Translations under genes and position numbers: made by a program
Assembly: GCF_018390535.1 (NCBI RefSeq)
Contig: NZ_JAHBBW010000011.1
Span: 1 to 64,000 of the forward strand
Reading direction: 5' to 3'
DNA from: Bacteroides propionicigenes
GTDB lineage: Bacteria; Bacteroidota; Bacteroidia; Bacteroidales; Bacteroidaceae
DNA: 64,000 nucleotides
The notes under the pieces: generated by a model
What the model was told of the DNA's origin: nothing
Databases searched by the model: none
Seen by the model: only the letters and a program-made list of their open reading frames with translations
In this document: in pieces, positions 34,467-43,541 of the stretch
Position numbering within the stretch: the first letter of the stretch is position 1
How the letters are laid out: each line of letters starts with the position of its first letter

Positions 34467-35513
34467 CTATTTGCTTTTTGGCGCATACAAGAAACGATGC
34501 ACTTTTAACTTTATAAGCAAAATTATATATACATCATAAAGGCTATAACATTTAAACTTTAGAAACAACTTCCCTATTTTATCCAATTTGTATACAGGAC
34601 GATAATATAAACACATCGTTTCATAATTTTCATTAACTAACTGAGCTAAGTGACTTAATCTTAAAGAACGTGACACCTCCCTATTACATTGATAATCTGT
34701 TTTTAAAGACCAATCAAAACCCAACATCATAGAATAAATCAATACCTCCCTATTTTCTTCAGGAAAGTACCAACAGTCTGACATTCTAACAAACAACGAT
34801 TGATATAATTGAAATCCGGCATATACAGAATCAAATGGATGAATCGTACTTGACATTGAATTGGGATGTCGGATATAAGCATACTCTTGTTTATCACCTA
34901 AAAGTAGATAATCGCAATAGAGAAGGTATTGATACATAAAAAGCAGATCTTCCAAACAATGCAACCGTGTATCAAATCTTAAATGATTCGCCCTTATAAT
35001 ATCAGCTTTATACAGTTTAGAAGCAGAATAGCCCCATTCAGTCAAACGGCATTCGCAAATAGCATATCCAAATTTCTCTTTCCTATAAAAACGATTTGGC
35101 AATAACTTTGCAGGTAAAGGAATACCATTCGTATCAAAGCTCTGAAAGCCATGAATAATAAGACCAGCCGCTTCATTGCCCTGCAATGCTTCATAAAGAT
35201 ATTGCAGATAATGAGGATATATCCAATCATCAGCATCAACAAAAGCCAAATATTGACCCTTCATCATCTCTAATCCAATATTTCTCGCAGTGCTAACACC
35301 ACTATTCTCCTGATGAAACACTCTTATCCGCTCATCTTTCTTCGCATATTCATCACAGATTTCCCCGCAACGGTCAGGACTGCCATCATCTATCAACAAC
35401 AGTTCAAAATCGGTAAATGTCTGAGACAAAATGCTATCTATGCATTTAACGAGGTATTGCTCAACATTATAGACAGGAACAATAACTGATATTTCGGGAG
35501 CATTCTTTTCCAT
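34467..35513 (-). CDS. GT2 glycosyltransferase
   Basis: A GT-A enzyme of 348 residues from the start MEKNAPEISVIVPVYNVEQY, followed by LLIDDGSPD and AFVDADDWIYPHY (DxD). The frame is open upstream to 35651, but that would overlap the preceding gene by more than 120 bp; ATG 35513 gives the family N terminus. It is markedly AT-rich, which points to separate ancestry from the flanking housekeeping genes. Confidence 0.88.
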   Translation of the reverse strand: MEKNAPEISVIVPVYNVEQYLVKCIDSILSQTFTDFELLLIDDGSPDRCGEICDEYAKKDERIRVFHQENSGVSTARNIGLEMMKGQYLAFVDADDWIYPHYLQYLYEALQGNEAAGLIIHGFQSFDTNGIPLPAKLLPNRFYRKEKFGYAICECRLTEWGYSASKLYKADIIRANHLRFDTRLHCLEDLLFMYQYLLYCDYLLLGDKQEYAYIRHPNSMSSTIHPFDSVYAGFQLYQSLFVRMSDCWYFPEENREVLIYSMMLGFDWSLKTDYQCNREVSRSLRLSHLAQLVNENYETMCLYYRPVYKLDKIGKLFLKFKCYSLYDVYIILLIKLKVHRFLYAPKSK

Positions 35514-35524
35514 AAGTATAATCT

Positions 35525-36697
35525 TTAATCGACTCCATGCGCTGTATGAATAAATCGCTTGTTTGCTTCCTTTAAACGAAATAGATTTAAAAACATCAAC
35601 AAAAAAGAGTAAGGAACCCAACAAATGGCTTTCAATAAACGCCAGCGCCAATACTTACGGGGAATGGCAACAGCCAATGCCAACAATAATAAAGCAAACA
35701 AACCCCACCACTTGAGACACCACATTGGAAACGCAATAGATGTGCAGACTGCCATTATGAACACAAACCCCAACAGCAACACCCGGGAAAAAGAGATTTG
35801 CTGGTAAAGTTTATCGCAAAAGTCCCACTTCCCGTTACGAATAGCGGGCAGCAAGTGACTGGCAAACTCAAAGAAGCTGTAATACTGGGCGGACAGCCAG
35901 CGGCGGCGTTGCTGATAGAAATTTTGCGCTTTCTGTATTTTTTCGTCCTTCACACACGTATCGGGCAGGTAATGGAAGTGTACCCCCTTATAAAGAAGTT
36001 TCATCTCCAGCACACGGTCGAAACCTCCTACCGACGTATTGCTCATCATCGCATCGTAAAACAAAGGGTATTCAAAAGCCATTCCCGAACCTATCAGAGC
36101 CGCCGACATACCGAGATTGGAATGTCCCAGACGGAAGATGGAATTATTGATTTCCTCACTGATTGCATCCAGGTAAGCCATGTCCGTATTCAAGTTCTTG
36201 GCAACACGATGAGTCTGCACCACTTGAACACCGGCTACACCAAAGGCATCGTTCACTTCGGACAAGTAGGAAGGCTCAATGATGTTATCCGCATCTATTA
36301 TCAATGCCACATCATAGGCGTCCTTATCCAAATACTCGAGAGCTGCTTTCAGGGATTTGGTGTTGGTGCTTTTCTCAAAATCAACTTGAAGCAACTTTAT
36401 GGGAAGTGAGGACAAAGCCGCATTGGTTTCGGGTTGCATATGATCTGAAATAACCACAACATCATACTTCTCGCCCGGATAATCCTGCGCCAGACAGGCG
36501 TGCACAGTAGACCGGATAACCGCATCTTCACGATAGGCTGCAATAAGTATTGCAAAACGCTTATAAGTTTCGGCCGGTACAGTTGCCAGAGGTTTACAAC
36601 GACGCAACGATGCCAGACTGTACACCAGCAAATACGCCACATTTATTGCGAATAAAATGTATAGCAGCCAATCAAAGAAGTATAATATGTGTTCCAA
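35525..36697 (-). CDS. Membrane-bound GT2 glycosyltransferase
   Basis: A cellulose-synthase-like family-2 glycosyltransferase of 390 residues with an N-terminal membrane segment and C-terminal membrane segments (VLLLGFVFIMAVCTSIAF and following). Catalytic motifs are canonical: IIDADNII (DxD) and QQRRRWLSAQY (QxxRW). It is the paralogue of 19924-21114, whose equivalents are off consensus. First gene of the leftward operon, 11 bp before the next. Confidence 0.9.
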   Translation of the reverse strand: MEHILYFFDWLLYILFAINVAYLLVYSLASLRRCKPLATVPAETYKRFAILIAAYREDAVIRSTVHACLAQDYPGEKYDVVVISDHMQPETNAALSSLPIKLLQVDFEKSTNTKSLKAALEYLDKDAYDVALIIDADNIIEPSYLSEVNDAFGVAGVQVVQTHRVAKNLNTDMAYLDAISEEINNSIFRLGHSNLGMSAALIGSGMAFEYPLFYDAMMSNTSVGGFDRVLEMKLLYKGVHFHYLPDTCVKDEKIQKAQNFYQQRRRWLSAQYYSFFEFASHLLPAIRNGKWDFCDKLYQQISFSRVLLLGFVFIMAVCTSIAFPMWCLKWWGLFALLLLALAVAIPRKYWRWRLLKAICWVPYSFLLMFLNLFRLKEANKRFIHTAHGVD

Positions 36698-36760
36698 AAT
36701 CCATACGGTTTAACCTTGTTGTTTTATTTGTTGGACCGCCTGCGCGCAGGACATCCGTCA

Positions 36761-36795
36761 CAAAGATACAAAAAAGGGGAATAGATTGTTCCAAA
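36761..36795 (-). promoter_or_regulatory. Promoter of the leftward polysaccharide operon
   Basis: On the minus strand TTTG (36792-36795), 23 bp, TATCTTTG (36761-36768), 63 bp upstream of the first ATG (36697). It lies just past the terminator of the candidate RNA. Confidence 0.6.
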
Positions 36796-36815
36796 TGCAC
36801 AAAAAAGGTAAAAAT

Positions 36816-36838
36816 AAAAAAACGAGCAAGCTCTCTCG
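36816..36838 (-). terminator. Leftward terminator-like hairpin
   Basis: On the minus strand CGAG (36835-36838) pairs with CTCG (36823-36826), or alternatively GAGC with GCTC inside it, followed by seven T (36822-36816). The stem is short but the T-run is strong. Confidence 0.45.
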
Positions 36839-36856
36839 AACCCCTCGCCTCGTGTA

Positions 36857-36883
36857 AGAAAAGCCTAAAGGCTTTTCTTTTTT
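36857..36883 (+). terminator. Rightward terminator-like hairpin
   Basis: AGAAAAGCC (36857-36865), TAAA, GGCTTTTCT (36870-36878), then five more T. A perfect 9-bp stem with a T-run on the plus strand, although no plus-strand gene ends here. It would block rightward read-through or end an antisense transcript. Confidence 0.5.
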
Positions 36884-37111
36884 ACTTGCATCTAATTGTT
36901 ACCCGAAAATCAATCTTTCTTTTTACCTCTAAAAAAACAAACTTCAAATACCTACTAACAACATTAATGTTTAACTTTTACCTTTTTCTAATTACCTATT
37001 TTCAATCCAAAAATCAAAACTATGAATTAATTCAATCTTTTTACCTCTTAACTAATTACCTTTACTGAAAACTCATTTTTTATTGTTAAATGCAATTTCT
37101 CAATTGCATTG

Positions 37112-37142
37112 CAAAGGTAAGTGTTTTTTCCGTGTTCGCAAA
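37112..37142 (-). promoter_or_regulatory. Consensus leftward promoter of the candidate RNA
   Basis: On the minus strand TTTG (37139-37142), 19 bp, TACCTTTG (37112-37119): a full match. No protein gene starts within 400 bp downstream. Confidence 0.65.
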
Positions 37143-37293
37143 CAACAGGAGGAAAAAGTGTATGCCTTATAACATTGTTTTAGAGATTAAGCGTCCATTT
37201 TACACTTATAAACAAAACAAACCACCAAAGTGCCATAGCACTTTGATGGTTGTCCCCTTTAAACACCTTTAAACAAAATGAAATATAATGCGA

Positions 37294-37962
37294 TTATTTT
37301 CTTGCTTCCGCAATGTATGCCAGAGCTTCTTTGCATTTTTCCGTAACATATGTCCAGTCTTCGGCAGCTACTTTGTCACCCGGGAAGAGCTTGGAACCCA
37401 TGCCTACGCAGAATACGCCTGCCTTTATCCAAGAGGTCAGGTTTTCCTGTGTCGGTTCCACACCGCCGGTTACCATCAGCTTGGACCACGGCATCGGAGC
37501 CAACAGGCCTTTTACAAGCTTTGCACCCAGCACGTCACCGGGGAATATCTTGCAGAGATCGCAACCTGCTTCCTGTGCGAAACCCACTTCTGAAACGCTT
37601 CCGCATCCCGGAGTATAGGCTACCAGACGACGGTTGCAGATTTTTGCGATTTCGGGGTTGAACAACGGACCTACAATGAAGTTTGCGCCCAATTGCAGAT
37701 ACAATGCAGCTGTGGCAGGGTCTACGATAGAACCTACACCCATTGCCATTTCGGGACATTCTTTGGCTGCGTATTTTACTACTTCCGCAAATACTTCGTG
37801 AGCGAAATCACCGCGGTTGGTAAACTCGAATGCACGAACGCCACCCTCATAACAAGCTTTCACTACTTTCTTTGCTACTTCTGCATCTTTGTGGTAGAAT
37901 ACAGGAACCATACCGGTTGAACCAATCTTGTTCAATACGGATATCTTATCAAATTTTGCCAT
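37294..37962 (-). CDS. eda: 2-keto-3-deoxy-6-phosphogluconate aldolase
   Basis: Class I aldolase of 222 residues that splits KDPG into pyruvate and glyceraldehyde 3-phosphate. The fold markers are [24 protein letters not shown] with the catalytic Glu position, the [11 protein letters not shown] block, GPLFNPEI with the Schiff-base region, and TGGVEPT. It follows kdgK on the same strand after 102 bp; in between, TACAATGTACAATGTACAA forms a short direct repeat. Together they convert KDG from uronic acids into central metabolites. Confidence 0.92.
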   Translation of the reverse strand: MAKFDKISVLNKIGSTGMVPVFYHKDAEVAKKVVKACYEGGVRAFEFTNRGDFAHEVFAEVVKYAAKECPEMAMGVGSIVDPATAALYLQLGANFIVGPLFNPEIAKICNRRLVAYTPGCGSVSEVGFAQEAGCDLCKIFPGDVLGAKLVKGLLAPMPWSKLMVTGGVEPTQENLTSWIKAGVFCVGMGSKLFPGDKVAAEDWTYVTEKCKEALAYIAEARK

Positions 37963-38064
37963 TGATTTATCTACAAATTACAATGTACAATGTACAAATT
38001 GCCATACGGATAATTGTACTTAGTACACGAGAACTATTATTTTATATTTACTCTTATCGTTTAC

Positions 38065-39090
38065 TTATCGTTGAACACGACCGCTTGCGTCTCCGCCTGC
38101 CAATGCTTCTACTTCTTCAACAGAAACGAGGTTGAAGTCACCGTTGATAGTGTGCTTCAAGGCAGAAGCTGCTACGGCAAATTCGAGGGCAGCGCCTTGG
38201 TTGGGCTTCGTCAGCAAACCGTGGATGATACCGCCTGAGAAGGAGTCACCGCCACCTACACGGTCGATGATAGGATTGATGTCGTAACGTTTTGATTCGT
38301 AGAACTCTTCGCCGTTGTAAATCATTGCTTTCCAGCCGTTGTGGGTTGCGGAGAATGATTCACGCAGAGTAGAGATTACATATTTGAAACCGAATTCTTT
38401 GGCCATTGCCTTGAAGATGCCTTTGTAGCCTTCTGCATCTGTCTTACCGCCTTCTACGTCAGCATCGGGCTTGAAACCGAGGCAGAGTTCGGCGTCTTCT
38501 TCGTTGCCGATGCAAACGTCTACGAATTGCATCAACGGTTTCATGATGGACTGGGCTTTTTCTTTTGTCCAAAGTTTCTTACGGAAGTTAAGGTCTACAG
38601 ACACCGTAACACCATGACGCTTGGCAGCTTCGCATGCCAGACGGGTAAGTTCGGCAGCCTTGTCAGAGATAGCGGGAGTGATGCCTGACCAGTGGAACCA
38701 GTCTGCACCTTCCATGATAGCGTCGAAATCGAAATCTGCCGCATCGGCTTCGGCGATTGAAGAATGAGCTCGGTCATAAATCACCTTGCTGGGACGCATA
38801 GACGCACCTGTTTCCAGATAATAGATACCTACGCGGTCGCCGCCACGTGCAATGAAGTCTGTCTTTACACCGTACTTGCGCAAAGCGTTCACTGCCGACT
38901 GACCGATTTCGTGTTTCGGCAATTTGGTTACAAAGTAAGCATCATGACCGTAGTTGGCGCAGCTGACTGCAACGTTGGCTTCACCGCCACCATATACTAC
39001 ATCAAAAGAATCGGACTGTACAAAACGAGTGTTGCCCGGAGTGGACAGTCTCAACATAATCTCACCTAATGTAACGACTTTCTTTCCCAT
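38065..39090 (-). CDS. kdgK: 2-keto-3-deoxygluconate kinase (PfkB family)
   Basis: Phosphorylates KDG to KDPG for the adjacent aldolase (341 residues). PfkB-family features are VVYGGGEANVAVSCANYG near the N terminus and RVGGGDSFSGGIIHGLL with the catalytic Asp near the C terminus. It is divergent from the LacI-type regulator, with two operator-like palindromes in between, so regulation by that protein is likely. Confidence 0.9.
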   Translation of the reverse strand: MGKKVVTLGEIMLRLSTPGNTRFVQSDSFDVVYGGGEANVAVSCANYGHDAYFVTKLPKHEIGQSAVNALRKYGVKTDFIARGGDRVGIYYLETGASMRPSKVIYDRAHSSIAEADAADFDFDAIMEGADWFHWSGITPAISDKAAELTRLACEAAKRHGVTVSVDLNFRKKLWTKEKAQSIMKPLMQFVDVCIGNEEDAELCLGFKPDADVEGGKTDAEGYKGIFKAMAKEFGFKYVISTLRESFSATHNGWKAMIYNGEEFYESKRYDINPIIDRVGGGDSFSGGIIHGLLTKPNQGAALEFAVAASALKHTINGDFNLVSVEEVEALAGGDASGRVQR

Positions 39091-39218
39091 AATTCTATGT
39101 TTTTATTAAATATATGATTAAATTGTTTCTTTCAAATTGTCATATCAGCCCTCATTTAGAGCTTAAACACTTGATTCTATGCAGAGTAAACGAAAACGGG
39201 GTTTGTTCTTCATAGCTT

Positions 39219-39234
39219 TCGTGTGCGGGCACAA
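39219..39234. promoter_or_regulatory. Operator 1 of the LacI-type regulator
   Basis: The 16-bp TCGTGTGCGGGCACAA has the inner inverted repeat TGTGC-GG-GCACA and shares 13 of 16 bases with operator 2. It overlaps the leftward -7 box (39232-39239), where a bound repressor would block kdgK-eda transcription. Confidence 0.65.
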
Positions 39235-39261
39235 AGATACAACAATTTTCGTAATTACAAA
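39232..39261 (-). promoter_or_regulatory. kdgK-eda promoter
   Basis: On the minus strand TTTG (39258-39261), 18 bp, TATCTTTG (39232-39239). Confidence 0.65.
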
Positions 39262-39277
39262 AATTGTTATATATTTG
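39246..39277 (+). promoter_or_regulatory. Promoter of the LacI-type regulator
   Basis: TTTTC (39246-39250) as a weak -33 and TATATTTG (39270-39277), 19 bp apart. Between them the inverted repeat AACAATTTT...AAAATTGTT (39241-39268) spans both divergent promoters. Confidence 0.55.
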
Positions 39278-39300
39278 TGTCGAAAATATTTAGATTATTA

Positions 39301-39316
39301 TTGTGTACGAGCACAA
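39301..39316. promoter_or_regulatory. Operator 2 of the LacI-type regulator
   Basis: TTGTGTACGAGCACAA, a near-palindrome with a central CG typical of LacI-family sites, 82 bp from operator 1. It lies between the regulator's -7 box and its ATG, fitting autorepression. Confidence 0.65.
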
Positions 39317-39323
39317 AAAAACG

Positions 39324-40400
39324 ATGAACAAACCCATGAATACACCGGAAAGAATAAGAATCAAGGACATTGCCAAGATGGCTGACGTGTCGGTGGGAAC
39401 CGTAGACCGCGTTCTACACGGGCGTAGCGGAGTGTCGGAAGCCAGCCGCAAAAGGGTGGAGGAAATCTTGGAGAAGCTGAACTACCAGCCTAATATGTAC
39501 GCCAGCGCACTGGCATCCAACAAAAAGTATGCGTTTGCCTGCCTGCTGCCCCAACACGACACCGGCGAATATTGGACGGAAGTGGAAAACGGCATACACG
39601 AAGCGCTGACCACTTACTCGGACTTCAACATCACCGTGAAACTGTCGTACTACGACCCCTACGACTACCGCTCCTTTGCCCGGGCAGCCCGCGACATCGT
39701 GGAGCTGAAGCCCGATGGCGTGATGTTTGCCCCCACCGCCCCGCAATATACCACGCCTTTCACCAATCAGCTTGAAGAACTGAATATACCTTATATATAT
39801 ATAGACTCCAATATCAAGGAAGCTCCCGCCCTCTCTTTCTTCGGGCAGAATTCGCACCAAAGCGGATACTTTGCCGCACGTATGCTGATGCTGCTTGCCG
39901 GCGAGGATGCACAGGAAATCGTCATCTTCCGCAAGATAAACGAGGGCATCGTCGGCTCCAACCAACAGGAACGGAGGGAGGTGGGATTCCGAGAATATAT
40001 GCGCGAACATCATCCCTCGTGCCGCATCTGGGAACTGGACCTCCATGCCAAACGCGACGGCGAGGATGCACAAATGCTGGATGATTTCTTCCGGGCCCAC
40101 CCTACCCTGAAGAACGGCATCACCTTCAACTCCAAAGCGTACATCATCGGAGAGTATCTGCAGAAGCATCAAAAGACGGACTTCAACCTCATGGGCTATG
40201 ACTTGCTGCAACGCAACGTGGACTGCCTGAAACAGGGAAGCATCTTCTTCCTCATCGCCCAGCAACCTACCTTGCAGGGATTTGACGGCATCAAAGCTCT
40301 GTGTGATTACCTGATTCTGAAAAAAGAAATCGCAAGGGAGAACTTCATGCCGATTGACTTGCTGACGAAAGAGAATATCGAATATTATTATAACAAATAG
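39324..40400 (+). CDS. LacI-family transcriptional regulator of uronate genes
   Basis: A repressor of 358 residues. The N-terminal helix-turn-helix IKDIAKMADVSVGTVDRVLHG is followed by the hinge region (LNYQPNMYASALASN) and a periplasmic-binding-protein-like effector domain (YWTEVENGIHEAL, FAPTAPQYTTP, FFGQNSHQSGYFAARML). ATG 39324 or 39336 are possible starts; an upstream GTG at 39303 lies inside operator 2 and is unlikely. It is divergent from kdgK-eda and followed by the uxaA-type gene, so KDG or a hexuronate is the probable inducer. Confidence 0.88.
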   Translation: MNKPMNTPERIRIKDIAKMADVSVGTVDRVLHGRSGVSEASRKRVEEILEKLNYQPNMYASALASNKKYAFACLLPQHDTGEYWTEVENGIHEALTTYSDFNITVKLSYYDPYDYRSFARAARDIVELKPDGVMFAPTAPQYTTPFTNQLEELNIPYIYIDSNIKEAPALSFFGQNSHQSGYFAARMLMLLAGEDAQEIVIFRKINEGIVGSNQQERREVGFREYMREHHPSCRIWELDLHAKRDGEDAQMLDDFFRAHPTLKNGITFNSKAYIIGEYLQKHQKTDFNLMGYDLLQRNVDCLKQGSIFFLIAQQPTLQGFDGIKALCDYLILKKEIARENFMPIDLLTKENIEYYYNK

Positions 40401-40430
40401 AAGGGAAAAACGGTTTATGCCATACAGTGC

Positions 40431-40516
40431 ATCTGTCATTCAGAGCGTAGCGAAGAATCTACTCTCTGCGTGTGCATTAAGAGAAGAGATTCTTCGCTAC
40501 GCTCTGAATGACAGAT
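40431..40516. repeat. Palindromic element A, copy 3
   Basis: Perfect 30-bp arms (40431-40460 and 40487-40516) starting ATCTGTCATTCAGAGC, with a 26-nt loop that retains traces of an extended stem (CTCT / AGAG). It lies between the regulator and the uxaA-type gene. Confidence 0.9.
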
Positions 40517-40603
40517 AGTATAAACTAATTATGCACATTTACTTAAAAGCAATATAGTGATAAGGCAACAATTGAACAAAACTAATTAAAAAAAACACAG
40601 TAT

Positions 40604-42094
40604 ATGGAAACAAAGTATTTGAAAATTAACCCTGCCGATAATGTTGCGGTGGCCATTGTTGCACTGCCGGCAGGTGAAAAACTTATAGTAGACGGCAAGG
40701 AAATTATCCTGAACGAGGAGGTACCTGCCGGACACAAATTCGCCCTGAAGGACTTTGCGGAAGGCGAAAATGTGATTAAGTACGGCTATCCCATCGGCCA
40801 TGCCCGCACCGCAAAGAAGCAAGGAGACTGGATGAACGAAAACAATATCCAAACCAACCTTGCCGGCTTGCTGGAATACACCTACAACCCTACCGCAGTA
40901 AGTCTGGACATCCCGCACAAGAACCTGACATTCAAAGGTTACCGCCGCAAAAACGGTGACGTGGGTGTGCGCAACGAGATATGGATTATCCCCACAGTGG
41001 GCTGCGTAAACGGCATCGTCAACCAACTGGCGGAAGGGCTGCGCCGTGAAACGGACGGCAAAGGCGTGGATGCAATCATGGCGTTTCCGCACAATTACGG
41101 CTGTTCGCAGTTGGGCGACGACCACGAGAACACCAAGAAAATCTTGCGCGACATGGTGCTGCACCCCAATGCAGGTGCAGTGCTTGTGGTGGGTCTGGGC
41201 TGCGAGAACAACCAGCCGGACGTGTTCCGCGAGTTTTTGGGTGAATATGACTCCGACCGCGTAAAATTCATGGTGACGCAGAAAGTGGGCGATGAATACG
41301 AAGAAGGCATGAAGCTGCTGCGCGAACTCTACGGGAAAGCAAGCAAGGACGAACGCGTGGACGTGCCCCTGAGCGAACTGCGCGTAGGTTTGAAATGCGG
41401 CGGTTCCGACGGTTTCTCCGGCATCACCGCCAATCCGCTGCTGGGTATGTTCTCCGACTTCCTCATTGCGCAGGGAGGTACGAGCGTACTGACGGAAGTG
41501 CCCGAAATGTTCGGCGCCGAAACAATCCTGATGAACCGCTGCCGCAACAAGGAGCTGTTTGAAGAAACTGTGAAACTGATTAACGACTTCAAGGAATATT
41601 TCCTCTCACATGGCGAACCGGTAGGCGAAAACCCGTCTCCGGGCAACAAGGCGGGCGGCATCTCCACATTGGAAGACAAAGCTTTGGGATGTACGCAGAA
41701 GTGCGGCAAGAGCTACGTGGACGGCGTGCTCCCCTACGGCGAGCGCCTGAAAGTAAAGGGTCTGAACCTGCTTTCCGCACCGGGCAATGACTTGGTTGCA
41801 GCTACCGCCCTCGCTTCATGCGGATGCCACATGGTACTGTTCACCACCGGACGCGGAACGCCCTTCGGAACTTATGTGCCGACCATGAAGATTTCCACCA
41901 ACTCCACCCTCGCCAAGAACAAACCGGGCTGGATTGACTTCAACGCAGGTGTCATCCTCGAAAACGAACCGATGGAGAAGACTTGCGAACGGTTCATCGA
42001 CTACATTATCCGCGTGGCAAGCGGCGAGTTTGTGAACAACGAGAAGAAAGGGTATAAGGAAATCGCCATCTTCAAGACAGGGGTGACTTTGTAG
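40604..42094 (+). CDS. uxaA: Altronate dehydratase family protein
   Basis: A protein of 496 residues with an N-terminal SAF domain (about 1-95) and the large UxaA/GarD dehydratase domain: VGVRNEIWIIPTVGCVNG, PHNYGCSQLGDDHENT, GLKCGGSDGFSGITANPL, FTTGRGTPFG. It dehydrates D-altronate to KDG, which feeds kdgK and eda on the other side of the regulator. D-galactarate or mannonate specificity cannot be excluded, since uxaB and uxaC are not in the window. No TAnnTTTG promoter was seen directly upstream; it may be co-transcribed with the regulator. Confidence 0.85.
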   Translation: METKYLKINPADNVAVAIVALPAGEKLIVDGKEIILNEEVPAGHKFALKDFAEGENVIKYGYPIGHARTAKKQGDWMNENNIQTNLAGLLEYTYNPTAVSLDIPHKNLTFKGYRRKNGDVGVRNEIWIIPTVGCVNGIVNQLAEGLRRETDGKGVDAIMAFPHNYGCSQLGDDHENTKKILRDMVLHPNAGAVLVVGLGCENNQPDVFREFLGEYDSDRVKFMVTQKVGDEYEEGMKLLRELYGKASKDERVDVPLSELRVGLKCGGSDGFSGITANPLLGMFSDFLIAQGGTSVLTEVPEMFGAETILMNRCRNKELFEETVKLINDFKEYFLSHGEPVGENPSPGNKAGGISTLEDKALGCTQKCGKSYVDGVLPYGERLKVKGLNLLSAPGNDLVAATALASCGCHMVLFTTGRGTPFGTYVPTMKISTNSTLAKNKPGWIDFNAGVILENEPMEKTCERFIDYIIRVASGEFVNNEKKGYKEIAIFKTGVTL

Positions 42095-42095
42095 T

Positions 42096-43406
42096 ATGTC
42101 GGCAGATACAAATACTTCTCACAAACAAAAGGGAGGCTGGCGGTCGCTGAGTCCGCTGGCCGTATTCCTTTGCCTATACCTCATCACCTCACTGCTTGTA
42201 AACGATTTCTATAAAGTGCCGATTACGGTGGCGTTCCTGCTGTCGTCCTGCTATGCCATCGCCATCACGCGGGGGCTGAAACTGGAACAGCGCATCTACC
42301 AGTTCTCCGTGGGCGCAGGCAACAAGAACATATTGCTGATGATATGGATATTCGTGCTTGCCGGAGCCTTTGCCCAAAGCGCCAAGCAGATGGGGGCTAT
42401 CGACGCCACGGTGAACCTGACCCTGCACATCCTTCCGGACAACCTGCTGCTGGCGGGCATCTTCATTGCCGCCTGCTTCATCTCCCTGTCCATCGGAACA
42501 AGCGTGGGGACAATCGTCGCACTGACCCCGGTAGCGGTGGGGCTGGCGGAGAAAACAGGCATCGACCTCCCCTACATGGTTGCCATCGTGGTGGGCGGTT
42601 CGTTCTTCGGAGACAACCTCTCGTTCATATCGGACACCACGATTGCATCTACCAAGACGCAGGACTGCGTGATGCGGGACAAGTTTAAAGTGAACTTTAT
42701 GATTGTAGTACCTGCCGCACTGATTGTATTGGGCATCTACATCTTTCAAGGGCTGTCCCTCTCCGCCGCTCCGCAGATACAGGAGATTGAATGGATAAAG
42801 GTAATCCCCTACCTCATCGTACTGGGTACGGCAATAGCCGGAATGAACGTGATGCTCGTACTGCTGCTCGGCATCTTCTCTACCGGCATCATCGGACTGT
42901 TCACCGGAACGGGCTTCTTCGACTGGTTCGGCGCCATGGGAACGGGCATCACCGGCATGGGCGAACTTATCATCATCACCCTGCTGGCAGGCGGAATGCT
43001 GGAAACAATCCGCTACAACGGCGGCATAGACTTCATCATCGCCCGCCTCACCCGCCACGTCACCGGCAAGCGGGGCGCGGAACTGAGCATAGCCGCACTG
43101 GTAAGCGTCGCCAATCTTTGCACCGCCAACAACACCATCGCCATCATCACCACCGGGCCCATCGCCAAAGATATAGCCAAACGCTTCCATCTGGACCGCC
43201 GGAAAACGGCAAGCATACTCGATACATTCTCCTGCCTCATTCAAGGCATCATCCCCTACGGCGCGCAAATGCTGATAGCCGCAGGGCTGGCAAGCATTTC
43301 GCCCCTCAGCATCATAGGCAACCTGTACTATCCGTTCTGCATGGGCGCCTTCGCCATACTTGCCATATTAATGAGGTATCCGAGGAGATATTCGGGAGGG
43401 GAGTGA
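42096..43406 (+). CDS. NhaC-type Na+/H+ antiporter family protein
   Basis: An inner-membrane transporter of 436 residues with about eleven helices. The family blocks SIGTSVGTIVALTPVAVGLA, VGGSFFGDNLSFISDTTIAS and NLCTANNTIAIITTGPIAKDI are present, including the conserved Asp positions. It starts 1 bp after the stop of the uxaA-type gene, so the two are translated together. That position suggests transport linked to uronate use, or simply ion balance during uptake of acidic sugars. The exact substrate is unknown. Confidence 0.85.
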   Translation: MSADTNTSHKQKGGWRSLSPLAVFLCLYLITSLLVNDFYKVPITVAFLLSSCYAIAITRGLKLEQRIYQFSVGAGNKNILLMIWIFVLAGAFAQSAKQMGAIDATVNLTLHILPDNLLLAGIFIAACFISLSIGTSVGTIVALTPVAVGLAEKTGIDLPYMVAIVVGGSFFGDNLSFISDTTIASTKTQDCVMRDKFKVNFMIVVPAALIVLGIYIFQGLSLSAAPQIQEIEWIKVIPYLIVLGTAIAGMNVMLVLLLGIFSTGIIGLFTGTGFFDWFGAMGTGITGMGELIIITLLAGGMLETIRYNGGIDFIIARLTRHVTGKRGAELSIAALVSVANLCTANNTIAIITTGPIAKDIAKRFHLDRRKTASILDTFSCLIQGIIPYGAQMLIAAGLASISPLSIIGNLYYPFCMGAFAILAILMRYPRRYSGGE

Positions 43407-43473
43407 AGAATGAAGAATGGGGGATGAAAGCAAATAATTCATCATTCATGATTCAAAATCCAAAATATTATCC

Positions 43474-43481
43474 TACCTTTG
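43474..43481 (+). promoter_or_regulatory. -7 box of rpsP
   Basis: TACCTTTG, 60 bp before the rpsP start. No TTTG at the -33 spacing was found. Confidence 0.5.
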
Positions 43482-43541
43482 CACCCGCTATTACGAGTTA
43501 GTAGCATAATTCAAATCATTAACTAAAAACATTTTAATTAA

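Larger units (their letters stand above)
36812..37106 (-). ncRNA. Candidate non-coding RNA (about 290 nt)
   Basis: A consensus leftward promoter (37112-37142) and a leftward terminator-like hairpin with seven T (36816-36838) bracket an AT-rich stretch with no gene. Inside, AGGTAA (TTACCT on the plus strand) occurs at 36923, 36978, 36992, 37041 and 37056, two pairs of them 14-15 bp apart in similar surroundings. The 3' part holds the hairpin AGAAAAGCC-TTTA-GGCTTTTCT. No tRNA, tmRNA or 6S feature was recognised. It could instead be a regulated 5' leader of the polysaccharide operon that begins just downstream. Confidence 0.45.

Noticed and set aside
36823..36860. tRNA-like 3' end on the minus strand (GGGGTTCGAGAGAG)
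   Set aside because: The T-loop-like GTTCGA has no matching acceptor or anticodon arms, and no CCA-type end; treated as part of a terminator hairpin.
42189..43268. Minus-strand frame opposite the NhaC-type gene
   Set aside because: His/Asp/Gly-rich shadow without membrane or domain features, while the plus strand has a full antiporter family.
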